DNA of 64,000 nt, taken from positions 444,114-508,113 of the forward strand of contig KE159527.1 of assembly GCA_000403215.2 (NCBI GenBank), in the 5' to 3' direction. Positions 1 to 9,600 of the stretch are shown here, piece by piece; the first letter of the stretch is position 1; each line of letters opens with the position of its first letter. The DNA comes from Lachnospiraceae bacterium A4. GTDB lineage: Bacteria > Bacillota > Clostridia > Lachnospirales > Lachnospiraceae. Below the pieces are notes generated by a model. That model was not told the DNA's origin and did not search any database. It saw only the letters and a program-made list of their open reading frames with translations. The translations under genes were made by a program, and so were the position numbers.

Positions 1-1317
1 AATCACGGAACGGGCTGTCCAGTCCGCGAACATGCCAATCCACACTGCCATCGGTCCAAACTGGTAAACCTTGACTAGAAAAATACACAAGACCACCCGG
101 CAGCACCACATCGTAACCGTGGAGACAATCATGGAAAACTGTACATCCCCAGCCGCCCGCAGTCCATAAGAGATGATAAAGGACCCTACCCATGCAAACG
201 GCTTGACAATGGTAATCGCTGTGACCATCTCAAAACACAGCTTGGCAGATGCCGCCTCCATGCCGGCAAGCCAAGTGACAGGCTTCGTGATTGCAAACAC
301 CACAAGACAGGAGATTACTATGCTGACCCACGCCGCCTTTGTCAGCTTCACAATATAATACTTTGCCTCCTCATACCTGCCCGCGCCGATGCACTGCCCG
401 ACTACGGTCATCAGCCCGATGCCAATCCCAATCCCGCATATTCCATTTAATCCTTCCAAGATACTTGCCATCGCCTGCGCTGCGATCGCTGCCGTTCCCA
501 TCGTCGAGACCGTAGACTGAATCGCCAGCTTGCCAAACTGAAACATTCCATTCTCAATGCCAGACGGAATCCCGATTGCCATAATCTTCCAGATTAAGGG
601 CATATCCGGCCTGAACCTGAGATAGTCTCTGATTACGATTACCTGACGCGGTTTGCGCAGCGCCGCAAATACGACAATCATAGAAAAAACTCTTGATATC
701 AGCGTGGCAAGTGCAGCGCCGCCGACACTCCACTTGAAACCATAGATCAGCACAACATTCCCTGCAATGTTCAACAAATTAGCATAAATAGACACCTTCA
801 TCGGAAAGCTGGAATTTCCCCCTGCCCTGAAAAGCGCAGTTCCCACGCTAAAGAGCGCCAGAAAAGGATAGGAAACCACCGTAATCAAAAAATATACAAG
901 GCAGTCTTTCATCACCTCTTCTTCTACCTCTCCGAATATCAGGCGAAGGAGCCGCTCTCCTCCCAACAGACAGATCAGCATTACCACCGTCGAGATTACT
1001 GTCACCGTGAGTACCACCTGTCTGGCTGCTTTGTTGGTCTCCTGCGCATTCCCACTGCCAAGATACTGCGAACATATGATTGCAGCACCTGCCGCCATCG
1101 CCGAAAAGACCTGAATCACTAAATTATTAAAAGAATCAACAAGCGAAACAGCAGAAATTGCTTCACTGCCGACCGTTGACACCATCATCGTATCCACCAT
1201 ACCCATAAAAGAGTTTAGCAGCTGCTCTACGACAATCGGAACTAGCAATAAGAATAACGCACGGTTGTCAAACAAGAGAGGCTTCTGGCTGATTTGTTTT
1301 TTATCATATAGTTTCAT
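1..1317 (-). CDS. MATE family multidrug/sodium exporter, 3' end outside window
   Basis: Reading the minus strand from an ATG at 1317 gives 439 uninterrupted codons that leave the window at base 1, so the C-terminus is missing. The product is a polytopic inner-membrane protein with MATE-type features: an N-terminal helix with a PIVVEQLLNSFMGMVDTMMV-like segment (residues about 26-45), then repeated hydrophobic helices, with a second half (from about residue 240) that restarts with the internal symmetry of the family. MATE proteins export drugs or metabolites in exchange for Na+ or H+. The ribosome site is weak (AAAGGTC just upstream). It is followed on the same strand side by the HAD gene, with only 27 bp between them, so the two could be co-transcribed. 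The substrate cannot be told from sequence. Confidence 0.88.
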   Translation of the reverse strand, partial: MKLYDKKQISQKPLLFDNRALFLLLVPIVVEQLLNSFMGMVDTMMVSTVGSEAISAVSLVDSFNNLVIQVFSAMAAGAAIICSQYLGSGNAQETNKAARQVVLTVTVISTVVMLICLLGGERLLRLIFGEVEEEVMKDCLVYFLITVVSYPFLALFSVGTALFRAGGNSSFPMKVSIYANLLNIAGNVVLIYGFKWSVGGAALATLISRVFSMIVVFAALRKPRQVIVIRDYLRFRPDMPLIWKIMAIGIPSGIENGMFQFGKLAIQSTVSTMGTAAIAAQAMASILEGLNGICGIGIGIGLMTVVGQCIGAGRYEEAKYYIVKLTKAAWVSIVISCLVVFAITKPVTWLAGMEAASAKLCFEMVTAITIVKPFAWVGSFIISYGLRAAGDVQFSMIVSTVTMWCCRVVLCIFLVKVYQFGPMAVWIGMFADWTARSVI

Positions 1318-1344
1318 TGGTTTGACCTTTTTTAATTCTAACTG

Positions 1345-2010
1345 TTATTGATTCATCTGTTTTAAAACATCTGCTATTTCCATTGGTGTTTCCACAAAGG
1401 TCTGCGCGCCATGCTCTATCAAAAATGCTTTGTCCCGAAATCCCCACAGCACACTGATACAGGGAAGCCCCGCATTTTTCGCTGTTGCCAAATCTACGTC
1501 AGAATCCCCCACATATACTGCCTCTTCCTTTGTCCTGCCAAGCTCCTCCAACGCAAGAAACACACTGTCCGGCTGCGGCTTCCTTCTCAGATTCTCGCGG
1601 TCGCCGATTGCGACCTCTACCTGCGAAAAATATCGGTTGTTTAAATCCTGCACCGCCGAATCTATCTTATTGGAGACAATCGCCATCGTATAACCATTGT
1701 TTTTTAATTCCTGCAAAAGTTCTGGTATGCCATCATACGCTTTTGTCGTGTCATTGCAATGCACTCCATAGTATTCCTTAAAAATATCAAATGCGCGTTC
1801 AAACTGCGGATTGTCCTCGCCGCCGGGCACTGCGCGGCACATAAGCTGCTTCACGCCATTTCCAACAAAGCGGCGTACCTCCTCCAAGGTGCGCTCTGGC
1901 ATTCCGCAGGTTTTCAATGCATAATTTGTCGCGTTCTTCAAATCCTCCAATGTATCTAAAAGCGTACCATCCAAATCAAAAATGACTGTTGTTATCTTTG
2001 TATCAGACAT
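1345..2010 (-). CDS. HAD-superfamily phosphatase, Gph/PpaX-like
   Basis: 221 residues, usual length for phosphoglycolate-phosphatase-like HAD enzymes. Motif I is FDLDGTLLDT (nucleophile Asp12, acid/base Asp14), followed by a helical cap typical of subclass IA. The motif III lysine is in RKPQPDSVF and motif IV is VGDSDVDLATAKNAG, so all catalytic residues are present. It should be a cytosolic Mg-dependent phosphatase of a small phosphorylated metabolite; phosphoglycolate, pyrophosphate or a sugar phosphate are all possible. The ATG at 2010 has AGGAGG seven bases upstream. It lies 31 bp downstream of larC on the same strand and may be read from the larB promoter, but a functional link to nickel-pincer synthesis is not shown. 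Confidence 0.85.
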   Translation of the reverse strand: MSDTKITTVIFDLDGTLLDTLEDLKNATNYALKTCGMPERTLEEVRRFVGNGVKQLMCRAVPGGEDNPQFERAFDIFKEYYGVHCNDTTKAYDGIPELLQELKNNGYTMAIVSNKIDSAVQDLNNRYFSQVEVAIGDRENLRRKPQPDSVFLALEELGRTKEEAVYVGDSDVDLATAKNAGLPCISVLWGFRDKAFLIEHGAQTFVETPMEIADVLKQMNQ

Positions 2011-2041
2011 CTTCCAACCTCCTGTTTTGCTGTATTTTATA

Positions 2042-3310
2042 CTATTGATTCAGCTCTGCATACACGATATTGTAGGCTTCCTGATACGCAGTCCCACTCT
2101 CCCGGCAGATTGCCGCAAGGGACTCGTACTCAGGATACACCCTGTCCCCGCACATCTTCACTGCGAGCATTCCAAAACTGGTGTTTTTCATAGCTTTCTC
2201 CCGCTTTAACACGGTGCGTTCCAGTTTCATGCGGCGAATGCCAATGGTCGTCGTCTCGTAAAAGATAATCTGCTCAAGCTTTGAGATGTCCTCCTCCCTG
2301 CAAATGACATTGAGCTGGTACGAAGGACGGTTTTTTTTCATATAAATCGGTGTATAGTACACATCTCTCGCCCCCGCCTCAAACAGCCTGTCCATCACGT
2401 AGCCAAATGCCTCGCCGGAGCAGTCATCAATATTCGACTCCAATTTATACATAACCTCCTGCTGTAGCAACGGTTCTTCCACAATCATCGCTCTCAAAAT
2501 ACTTGCCTTCTCATAACTGCGCTTGCCCGCGCCAATTCCCTGCGCCAGCACGCGAAACTGCGGCGGCAGGTTCTCCGCTGTCTTAACTGCGGCGGCAATC
2601 GCTGCTCCGGTCGGTGTCACAAACTCACCCTGAACTTCCATAAAATGAACTGGCAGTTCATACGCTTCTATAATATTTGCCGTCGCCGGCACAGGCACGG
2701 GCAGAATACCATGCTGGCAGCGCACACTGCCATATCCCTCGTACAACGCAGATACCACAACATCTGTTATATGATGCTTTGTTTTCAGGGAATCCATACA
2801 CACCGCAGCCGACATGATATCCACGATCGAGTCCACTGCGCCGACTTCATGAAAATGCACTTCATTGACAGGCTTACGATGCGCTTTGGCTTCTGCGTCG
2901 GCGAGAATGCCAAAGATCTTTAAAGCCAGCGCCCGTGCGCCGTCTGTGAGTGCTGCTTTATTCAAAACATCCGTTATTTCGCTTAGCCCGATATGTTCAT
3001 GATGATGGTCTGTATCATGGCATTGACTGTGTTCATGCTCTGCTTCGTGCTCATGGCTGTGTCCATGAAGATACCCCATGTCATGATCGTGGCTTTCATG
3101 TGCCTTGTCCAATATGACATTGAAATCACAGGCATCTATTCCTGACTTCTGAACCCTTTTGACCTCCACCTCAAACCCAGACACCAGCGGTTTGATGCTG
3201 TTCACTGCCGCATCGAGCGCTGTCTTGTCTGCCCCTAAATCAAGCAATGCCGCCACGGTCATATCCCCGCTGATGCCTGAATAACACTCCAAATATAATG
3301 TCTTTTTCAT
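2042..3310 (-). CDS. larC: LarC nickel-insertion protein of nickel-pincer cofactor synthesis
   Basis: 422 residues from the ATG at 3310, preceded by AGAAGG; the reading frame extends further upstream, but those codons overlap the end of larB and have no ribosome site. The start LYLECYSGISGDM is the LarC family signature. A histidine-rich stretch at residues 71-106 holds 14 His plus Asp/Glu and probably binds nickel. LarC inserts Ni into pyridinium-3,5-bisthiocarboxylic acid mononucleotide in a CTP-dependent reaction, completing the cofactor first found in lactate racemase. In some lactobacilli larC is split and joined by frameshifting; here it is a single frame. larB is immediately upstream (43-bp gap), while larE and larA are not in the window. 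Confidence 0.9.
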   Translation of the reverse strand: MKKTLYLECYSGISGDMTVAALLDLGADKTALDAAVNSIKPLVSGFEVEVKRVQKSGIDACDFNVILDKAHESHDHDMGYLHGHSHEHEAEHEHSQCHDTDHHHEHIGLSEITDVLNKAALTDGARALALKIFGILADAEAKAHRKPVNEVHFHEVGAVDSIVDIMSAAVCMDSLKTKHHITDVVVSALYEGYGSVRCQHGILPVPVPATANIIEAYELPVHFMEVQGEFVTPTGAAIAAAVKTAENLPPQFRVLAQGIGAGKRSYEKASILRAMIVEEPLLQQEVMYKLESNIDDCSGEAFGYVMDRLFEAGARDVYYTPIYMKKNRPSYQLNVICREEDISKLEQIIFYETTTIGIRRMKLERTVLKREKAMKNTSFGMLAVKMCGDRVYPEYESLAAICRESGTAYQEAYNIVYAELNQ

Positions 3311-3353
3311 CCAATATTCCCTTCTATAAAAATATACTATATAAATCAATAAA

Positions 3354-4127
3354 TTACAGATGTTTTTCTGCAAGCCTGTTGATCTGTGTCGCCAGATATC
3401 CAGCGCCGTACCCGTTGTCAATATTCACCACAGCGATTCCATTTGCACAGGAATTAATCATCGTGAGCAGTGCAGACAAACCGTGCAGGCTTGCCCCATA
3501 ACCCACAGAAGTAGGCACCGCGATAACCGGATTGCTGACCAGTCCGCCGACTACACTCGCAAGCGCCCCCTCCATACCTGCCACTGCCACGACGCAGTTT
3601 GCCTGCTGTATCGTCTCTGTGTTTGCCAGCAGTCTGTGCAGGCCGCTCACGCCCACATCATAAATCCGCGTAACGGCTGTTCCGAAATACTCCGCCGTCT
3701 GAGCAGCCTCCTCCGCCACAGGAATATCCGCTGTCCCCGCAGTGCAGACCACGACACTGCCAATGCGTTTTGCCGCCTTCTCTGCCGGGTTCTGCTCAAT
3801 TTTCAGGATTCTCGACACCGCATCATACTCAATCTGCGGAAGCGACTGCCTTACAAGCTCATATTGTGCCGGGGTTGCCCTCGTTCCAAAGACTTCGCCA
3901 TTCTTTTCATATAGTGTCTGAAAAATAGAAATCAGGTACGAATCCGGCTTGCCTGCGCAATAGACGACCTCCTGAAATCCTGTCCGAAGTTCTCTCTGCA
4001 TGTCGAGCTTGGCAAAGCCCATCTCCTCAAAGGACTCCTTTTTCAGATATTTTTCTGCTTCCTCCACTGTCAAACCACCGTTTTGCACCTGTTCTAAAAT
4101 ATGCTTCATATTCATCTTTTCATCCAT
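3354..4127 (-). CDS. larB: LarB, pyridinium-3,5-biscarboxylic acid mononucleotide synthase
   Basis: 257 residues. The C-terminal two thirds is a PurE/NCAIR-mutase-like domain (about residues 120-250) with VVCTAGTADIPVAEEA, ENCVVAVAGMEGALASVVGG-like and PVIAVPTSVGYGAS segments; the N-terminal part has the LarB-type helical start. LarB carboxylates and hydrolyses nicotinic acid adenine dinucleotide, the first step of nickel-pincer cofactor synthesis. The ATG at 4127 has AAGGTGG about 9 bases upstream. It is the first gene of a larB-larC(-HAD-MATE) run on the minus strand with a promoter candidate just upstream. The middle step (LarE, sulfur transfer) must be encoded elsewhere. Confidence 0.9.
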   Translation of the reverse strand: MDEKMNMKHILEQVQNGGLTVEEAEKYLKKESFEEMGFAKLDMQRELRTGFQEVVYCAGKPDSYLISIFQTLYEKNGEVFGTRATPAQYELVRQSLPQIEYDAVSRILKIEQNPAEKAAKRIGSVVVCTAGTADIPVAEEAAQTAEYFGTAVTRIYDVGVSGLHRLLANTETIQQANCVVAVAGMEGALASVVGGLVSNPVIAVPTSVGYGASLHGLSALLTMINSCANGIAVVNIDNGYGAGYLATQINRLAEKHL

Positions 4128-4154
4128 TCACGTCCCACCTTTCTGCCAAAGATT

Positions 4155-4183
4155 ATTATAATACATCCAACAAACGGGCGCAA
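4155..4183 (-). promoter_or_regulatory. Candidate promoter of larB
   Basis: On the minus strand, TTGCGC (4178-4183) is separated by 17 bp from TATAAT (4155-4160), about 30 bp before the larB start. The -10 is perfect; the -35 matches only in its first three bases and overlaps the hairpin that ends the upstream gene. Confidence 0.45.
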
Positions 4184-4200
4184 CCATTTCTGATGCGCCC
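4165..4200 (-). terminator. Hairpin after the REC-GGDEF-EAL gene
   Basis: GGGCGCA (4176-4182) pairs with TGCGCCC (4194-4200) across an 11-base loop. On the minus strand it is followed by a short, interrupted T stretch (GTTTGTTG), so it is a modest terminator for the gene that ends at 4282. The rest of 4128-4281 shows nothing else. Confidence 0.45.
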
Positions 4201-4281
4201 GCGCTCTCCATCATTACAGCTATCACGCCGTTTCCACGCCTTACAGCGCAGTCCTATAAAAATAACAATCGAAATTTAATT

Positions 4282-6342
4282 TTATCTATACTCACTGATC
4301 TCATAAAAAGTAACCATCATAATCATTGTGTCCGCCCGCTTTCCAATCACCTTCACCGTGACGCGGTACCAGACATCTTGTGTCAGTTCGTATTCCATGG
4401 GGCCACAGATATCTCCTTTCACAAGCTTGGCAAACGCCTCCCCCAAAAGTTCATTCTCCGCCTGCATTCTACGATTGTGCTCATACTCGTTCACACTTTT
4501 TTCAAATAAAATCTCTGTATCATATCTGGCATTGGTCCGAAGCAGCTCGATTCTGTTATTCCTGTACTCATAGACGGCTATCGGCGTCTCTAGCAGATCA
4601 AAGAACTTGCTGATGCCCGACCGCGTATTCCACAGCTCATTGACAATAGCTGCATTCTCGTCGGTACTGCTCTTTGCTCCCATCTCCTCTTCTCTGGCTA
4701 TAAATTTCTCATAGTCCGCAACGGGCATTGGTTTGGCATAATAGTATCCCTGCGCGTATTCACAGCCAATACATTTCAGAAAATCAACCTGCTCGATTGT
4801 CTCCACACCCTCCACAATCGACGGCAGATGCAGCCATTTTGCCATGCGGATCACAGAAGTCAGCACTTTCTCGCCTTTTCCGTTAAACTCCTGATCCTGC
4901 AAAAATTTCATATCGACCTTCAGATAATCAACTTCCATATCTTTTAGAACATTGAGTGAAGAATACCCGCTGCCGAAATCGTCCATCATGATCTTAAAGC
5001 CCAGACGGTGCAGGCTGCTCATGGTTTTCATAATCAAATCCTGATCTTCCATAAAGGCGCTCTCCGTCAGTTCCAAATTCAGCAACTCCGCTGGAATCTG
5101 AAACTCCGTGAGCAGTTTCTTGAAAATCTTTACCAGATGTGGGTTGTAGATATTCACACGGGATACATTGACTGAAATTGGATTTGGTGTTTTCCCCTCA
5201 TCTAACCACTTGCGCAGCAACATACAGACATGGCGCCACATATACTGGTCCAGCCTGCCAATAATCCCATTGCGCTCATAGACAGGGATAAACTCCCCCG
5301 GCGACATCATTCCCTTTTCGGGATGGTTCCAGCGCACCAGCGCCTCCGCCCCGTAGGAACGGTCTGTCACCAGATTCATCTTGGGCTGCAAATACACCTT
5401 AAACTGTTCCTCATCAATCGCGCGGTTTACCTCATTGATGATAAACTGCTCTTGGCGCATATTTTCTATCATTTTCTCATCATAGTACGCGAGGCTCTGG
5501 ACAAATTTTCCCTTGCAGCTCTTTGCCGCCAAAGATGCCCTGTCATACATTTCGGGCACATCTGCTGTATCATCTTTGATGATATATACACCGCATGAGA
5601 GCTTGATATTATAGTCTTTATTTACTTTTCTTAGATTGATTTGGAGTGCTTTCACCAGCAGCTCCACATTTTCTTCCTGATACGGCATACACACTGCAAA
5701 GATATCATTTTCCACGCGCCCGTAGACAAACTTGTCAAAAACTGTCGAAATCTTTTTTAGCTCAAGCGCGACGCTCTTTAATACTTTATCGCCTTCCTTG
5801 ATGCCATAAAAATTATTAATCATCTTAAAGCGGTCAATGTCAAAACGCGCAAATGCAAACGTCTCCTCTGTCTCCTCCATTAACATACTGCGCACGGCTC
5901 TGTAAAATTTAAACTTCGTATAAATTCCTGTGACTGCATCCCGCTCTGCCATGATCATACGGCTCTTGTCTATCGCATTCTTGATGCGAAACCGCAAAAG
6001 TACAGGATTGTATGGTTTCATCACAAAGTCCCAGACTCCCGCCTCCAGACATTTCTGTTCTGAATGCCAGTCCTCATTGGAGGTCGCGACAATCACCGGA
6101 ATATTATCATACTCCCGATGCCTGCGAAATTCATTCATAAACTGAAAACCGTCCATAACTGGCATGATTAAATCCAGCACAATCACTGCCACCTGCTCAA
6201 TATGCTCGCCAAGCAGTTCAAGCGCTTCCTGTCCATTTGACGCTTCGAGTACTTCATAATCATCTTTGATGACATCTCGGAGTCTCTGTTTCACAACCTC
6301 CTCGTCATCAACTAACAATATTGTATTTTTGCTATACCTCAA
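4282..6342 (-). CDS. Response regulator with degenerate GGDEF, EAL phosphodiesterase and C-terminal PAS-like domain
   Basis: 686 residues from a TTG at 6342, which has AAAGGAG eight bases upstream; an in-frame GTG at 6402 has no ribosome site. The receiver domain (about residues 7-120) has the DD pair and phosphoacceptor Asp57 in VIVLDLIMPVMDG. A GGDEF domain follows (about 140-300) with an intact DIDRFKMIN segment, but its signature reads ENDIF, so cyclase activity is unlikely. The EAL domain (about 315-560) keeps EALVRW, the Asn of NVSR, LELTES, DDFGSGYSS, DYLKVD, EGVET and QGYYYAKPM, so c-di-GMP hydrolysis is expected. The last 120 residues look PAS-like. It probably lowers c-di-GMP on phosphorylation, with the GGDEF remnant as a regulatory module. 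The partner kinase is not adjacent. Confidence 0.88.
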   Translation of the reverse strand: MRYSKNTILLVDDEEVVKQRLRDVIKDDYEVLEASNGQEALELLGEHIEQVAVIVLDLIMPVMDGFQFMNEFRRHREYDNIPVIVATSNEDWHSEQKCLEAGVWDFVMKPYNPVLLRFRIKNAIDKSRMIMAERDAVTGIYTKFKFYRAVRSMLMEETEETFAFARFDIDRFKMINNFYGIKEGDKVLKSVALELKKISTVFDKFVYGRVENDIFAVCMPYQEENVELLVKALQINLRKVNKDYNIKLSCGVYIIKDDTADVPEMYDRASLAAKSCKGKFVQSLAYYDEKMIENMRQEQFIINEVNRAIDEEQFKVYLQPKMNLVTDRSYGAEALVRWNHPEKGMMSPGEFIPVYERNGIIGRLDQYMWRHVCMLLRKWLDEGKTPNPISVNVSRVNIYNPHLVKIFKKLLTEFQIPAELLNLELTESAFMEDQDLIMKTMSSLHRLGFKIMMDDFGSGYSSLNVLKDMEVDYLKVDMKFLQDQEFNGKGEKVLTSVIRMAKWLHLPSIVEGVETIEQVDFLKCIGCEYAQGYYYAKPMPVADYEKFIAREEEMGAKSSTDENAAIVNELWNTRSGISKFFDLLETPIAVYEYRNNRIELLRTNARYDTEILFEKSVNEYEHNRRMQAENELLGEAFAKLVKGDICGPMEYELTQDVWYRVTVKVIGKRADTMIMMVTFYEISEYR

Positions 6343-6414
6343 TGTATTCGCTCCTTTATCACATCCCAAGCCGCTTGGCGGATGTTTATGCAAATTATAC
6401 ACAACTTAATTCTA

Positions 6415-6444
6415 ATTTTACATTTTTTCTAATCAATTTGTCAA
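6415..6444 (-). promoter_or_regulatory. Candidate promoter of the REC-GGDEF-EAL gene
   Basis: TTGACA (6439-6444) and TAAAAT (6415-6420) on the minus strand are 18 bp apart, giving a leader of about 70 bases that contains the small palindrome CCAAGCGGCTTGG. A TATAAT closer to the start (about 6391-6398) lacks a -35. Confidence 0.4.
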
Positions 6445-6550
6445 TGTATTCTAAAATATTTTGTAAAATATGTGGAAATATTTCACGGATTGTCTTATTT
6501 TGCATATAAAAATACTGCTGAAAGTGACATTTTGTTTGCATCACATTGGC

Positions 6551-6605
6551 ATATCAAAACAAAACTGGAGTAAATCTGAGTTTCATCACAGATTTACTCC
6601 AGTTT
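6551..6605 (-). terminator. Strong terminator of the subtilase gene
   Basis: A perfect 17-bp stem (6562-6578 with 6589-6605) closes a 10-base loop. On the minus strand it is followed by TTTTGTTTTG. It lies 70 bp after the stop of the protease gene. On the plus strand the following bases are also T-rich, so it may work weakly in both directions. Nothing else is seen between 6445 and 6674. Confidence 0.8.
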
Positions 6606-6674
6606 GTTTCAATACGATTGCTTTGCCAATATTAATTTGGACTCTATCAGCCTAACGTCTGTAGAAGCATGGAT

Positions 6675-9600
6675 TTATTGAATGCTTACTGAATATACGG
6701 ATTTTGATCCTTTTGTCTCAATTGGTTTAACAGATAGAATCTGACCATCTTTTGTTGCTACATATTCAATGTTTACAGTTTGTTTTTTGTTTGAACCATC
6801 TTTCAGCGTTACTGTTACCTTTACTTTTTGTACTTCCTCTGGTCGAACTTCATTCGGTTGTAGACCACCACCACCTGCTACGATATCTTGATAGGTGCGA
6901 TTTGTCGTTGCCCATTTCGGAACAAGCCAAAATGCTCCTACGTTCGGATCATTCTGGTATCCGATATCTTTTCCTCCACTAATATCAACACTGTATGAAG
7001 GTGCAAAAGCCTTCCCGCCGCCTGCATATTCGACATAAGGTTGAAAATCCAATACATCAACTCTATTTGCGTTAAACTTCGTAACCTTTGGTGTTATAAT
7101 AACTGGATAGATTGCACTTGCACCGCTACCATCCATAGCTTCCGCCTTAACAATAGCCTGAGAATACCGGCCTGACGAAATATCCGACGCAATTGCCTTC
7201 ACTACACCTTTTTTCTCATCTATCGTAATATATTTCTCACCGCCCGGCATTACGCTCCATTTAACATTCTGATTTGCCGCTTTTCCAAAATTATTACTAA
7301 CCTTTGCTGAAAGTGTGATCTTTGAACCTACAGACACGATACCTTCATTAGCATTTTTAGGCACAATTGCAATTCTTGACATCGGCACACTGACTACAAC
7401 ATTACATTTTACCTTCTTATTGCTTCCATCTGTTGCACTGCATGTTATTGTCGCCTTACCGCTGGAATGTGCCTCTACCAGTCCATCAGAATCCACAGAT
7501 GCTACTTCTGGTGCACTGCTTATGTACTCAATTGCCTTGGCATCTCCACCCGTAACTACTGGTTCTAATTTCATGCTTGCTGGTGCATCATAATTTCCAG
7601 AAGTTGTAAATAGATTAAGCGTTTTCGGCAGCTCAATCTTTGTAATAGGATTTGCTACAACCTCAAACTGAATACTTGCTGTTTGGGCAGTTTTTCCTTC
7701 TGGAACATCTTTTTCTGTCGCTGTCACAGTGTATGTACCACTTGCGCCACTCTTTACTGAGACTTTTCCGCTTGCACTGACAGTTACGTTATTTGAAGGC
7801 TCCACTGTCCAGTTTAATTTTTTACTTGTCACATTTGCAGGTGTAATAATTGCCTTAATTGTTGCACTTTTTCCGACTGCTATCTTATTCGGTCCTTTTA
7901 ATTCAATATTACTTGCCAACTGTTTCACAGTGATTGTACAGCTTCCTGCTTTTTTACTTCCGTCATTGGCAGTTGCCTTGATCGTAGCTTTGCCGGGAGC
8001 CAGCGCTGTCACCATTCCGTTTGAATCTACAATTGCTACTTTTTTGTTGTTACTGCTCCATACAACATCTGTGATTTCTCCGCCTTCTATAGAGATATTA
8101 CTATTATTTTCCCCTGTCAGACTCTGTGAATCACCTGCATAGATTGTATACTTTTTCGTTGTAAATGCAATCTTCTTGATTTTCGCTGTATCAATAATAT
8201 TTAAGGTATATTGTGCAACCTGCTCTCCTGCCTTTGCCTGAATCACACATTCTCCGTTAGATGCACTTGAACTTACAGTGACTTTACCTTTATTACTTAC
8301 TGTAACGCCGTTTCCCTGCACTACACTCCATTCAACACCACTGTATTTTGCATAAGAAGGTTCTACTACTGCACTAAGTGTCAGATTTTTTCCTTTTGCA
8401 ATCTGATTCACTGAATCAGCGGCAGTAATCGTTACTTTTGATGGCGCAGGTTCAAATTTATATTTCTGCGAAACGACCTTGCTTGCCTTTCCACTCATAC
8501 GGTTTACTGCGATAACATTCAGTGTAACCTGTTTTGCACCGCCTACTTTCGCCTTACCGTCAACAAGCGGCTGCCCATTTGTGACTGTACCATTTTTAAA
8601 TACAGGCTTTTTGCCGTTGATAGAATAATAGATACTTGCACCATATGAACTACATGTAACAGGAATATCCACCCACGCTTCTGTATAAGTTGTAACTGTC
8701 TTATCAAACTCTGGTATTGCAGGAATCTCCTCTATAGTTTTCAATGTTATACCAAATACCTTAGGTAAATAAGTCGTACCAGAACCTACCTGCGGAGAAG
8801 AAGCCTTATTGGCACTCTTCTGCATTACGGAGAATAATGCGTCAACCCTTGCTCCTCCGCTCTTTCCATTAAGTTCTGACACTTTATCAGAACCCGATAA
8901 GATGACAGCCGCTGTACCTACTGCAACAGGACAAGCCATACTTGTACCCTGTAATGATGCATAAGACTGGTCAGAACTATTATAGGTAGAAACTATATCG
9001 ACACCGGGAAATGCCAGGTCTACTTTATTGCCGTAATTTGTAAATCCAGCCTTTGTTCCGTCCTGATTCAGTGCGGCAACAGAACATACTTTGTCATAGG
9101 AAGCAGGGTACTCATATCCATTTGTGGCTTCATTACCAGCCGCGGCAAATACTGCAACACCATTTTCATAAGCCTTCTTTATCGTATCTTCCTCAAGTTT
9201 GGTATAATATCCACTCCCCAAACTCATGTTCACAACATCCACACCGTCTGTAACAGCTCTGTTAATGGCTCTTATAATATATTCATCCTTCATATATCCT
9301 TCAGAGTCCATAACACTATACGCATAAATCTGCGCATCCGGAGCAATACCTGCACCGCCCTTGCCATTGTTGCCAACCGCAGCGGCAATACCTGCAACAT
9401 GTGTACCGTGTCCATCCGGGTCTGTTGTTACTGCTGTACCGTCTGACACCATAGACAAGTTCTGCTTTACATTATCCTTTAAGTCCTCATGTGTGCTATG
9501 TACACCTGTATCAATAATACCAATCTTGACACCGTCTCCCTTATAGCCTTCATCCCATGCGTACATATCTCCTACGTACTCATGTGCCCATTGATAATAT

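Noticed and set aside
2042-3310. Frameshift splitting larC into two parts
   Set aside because: The reading frame is continuous through both halves.
6675-6800. Sortase or other anchor at the end of the subtilase
   Set aside because: The C-terminus ends in a beta-domain; no LPXTG, hydrophobic tail or positive charges are present.
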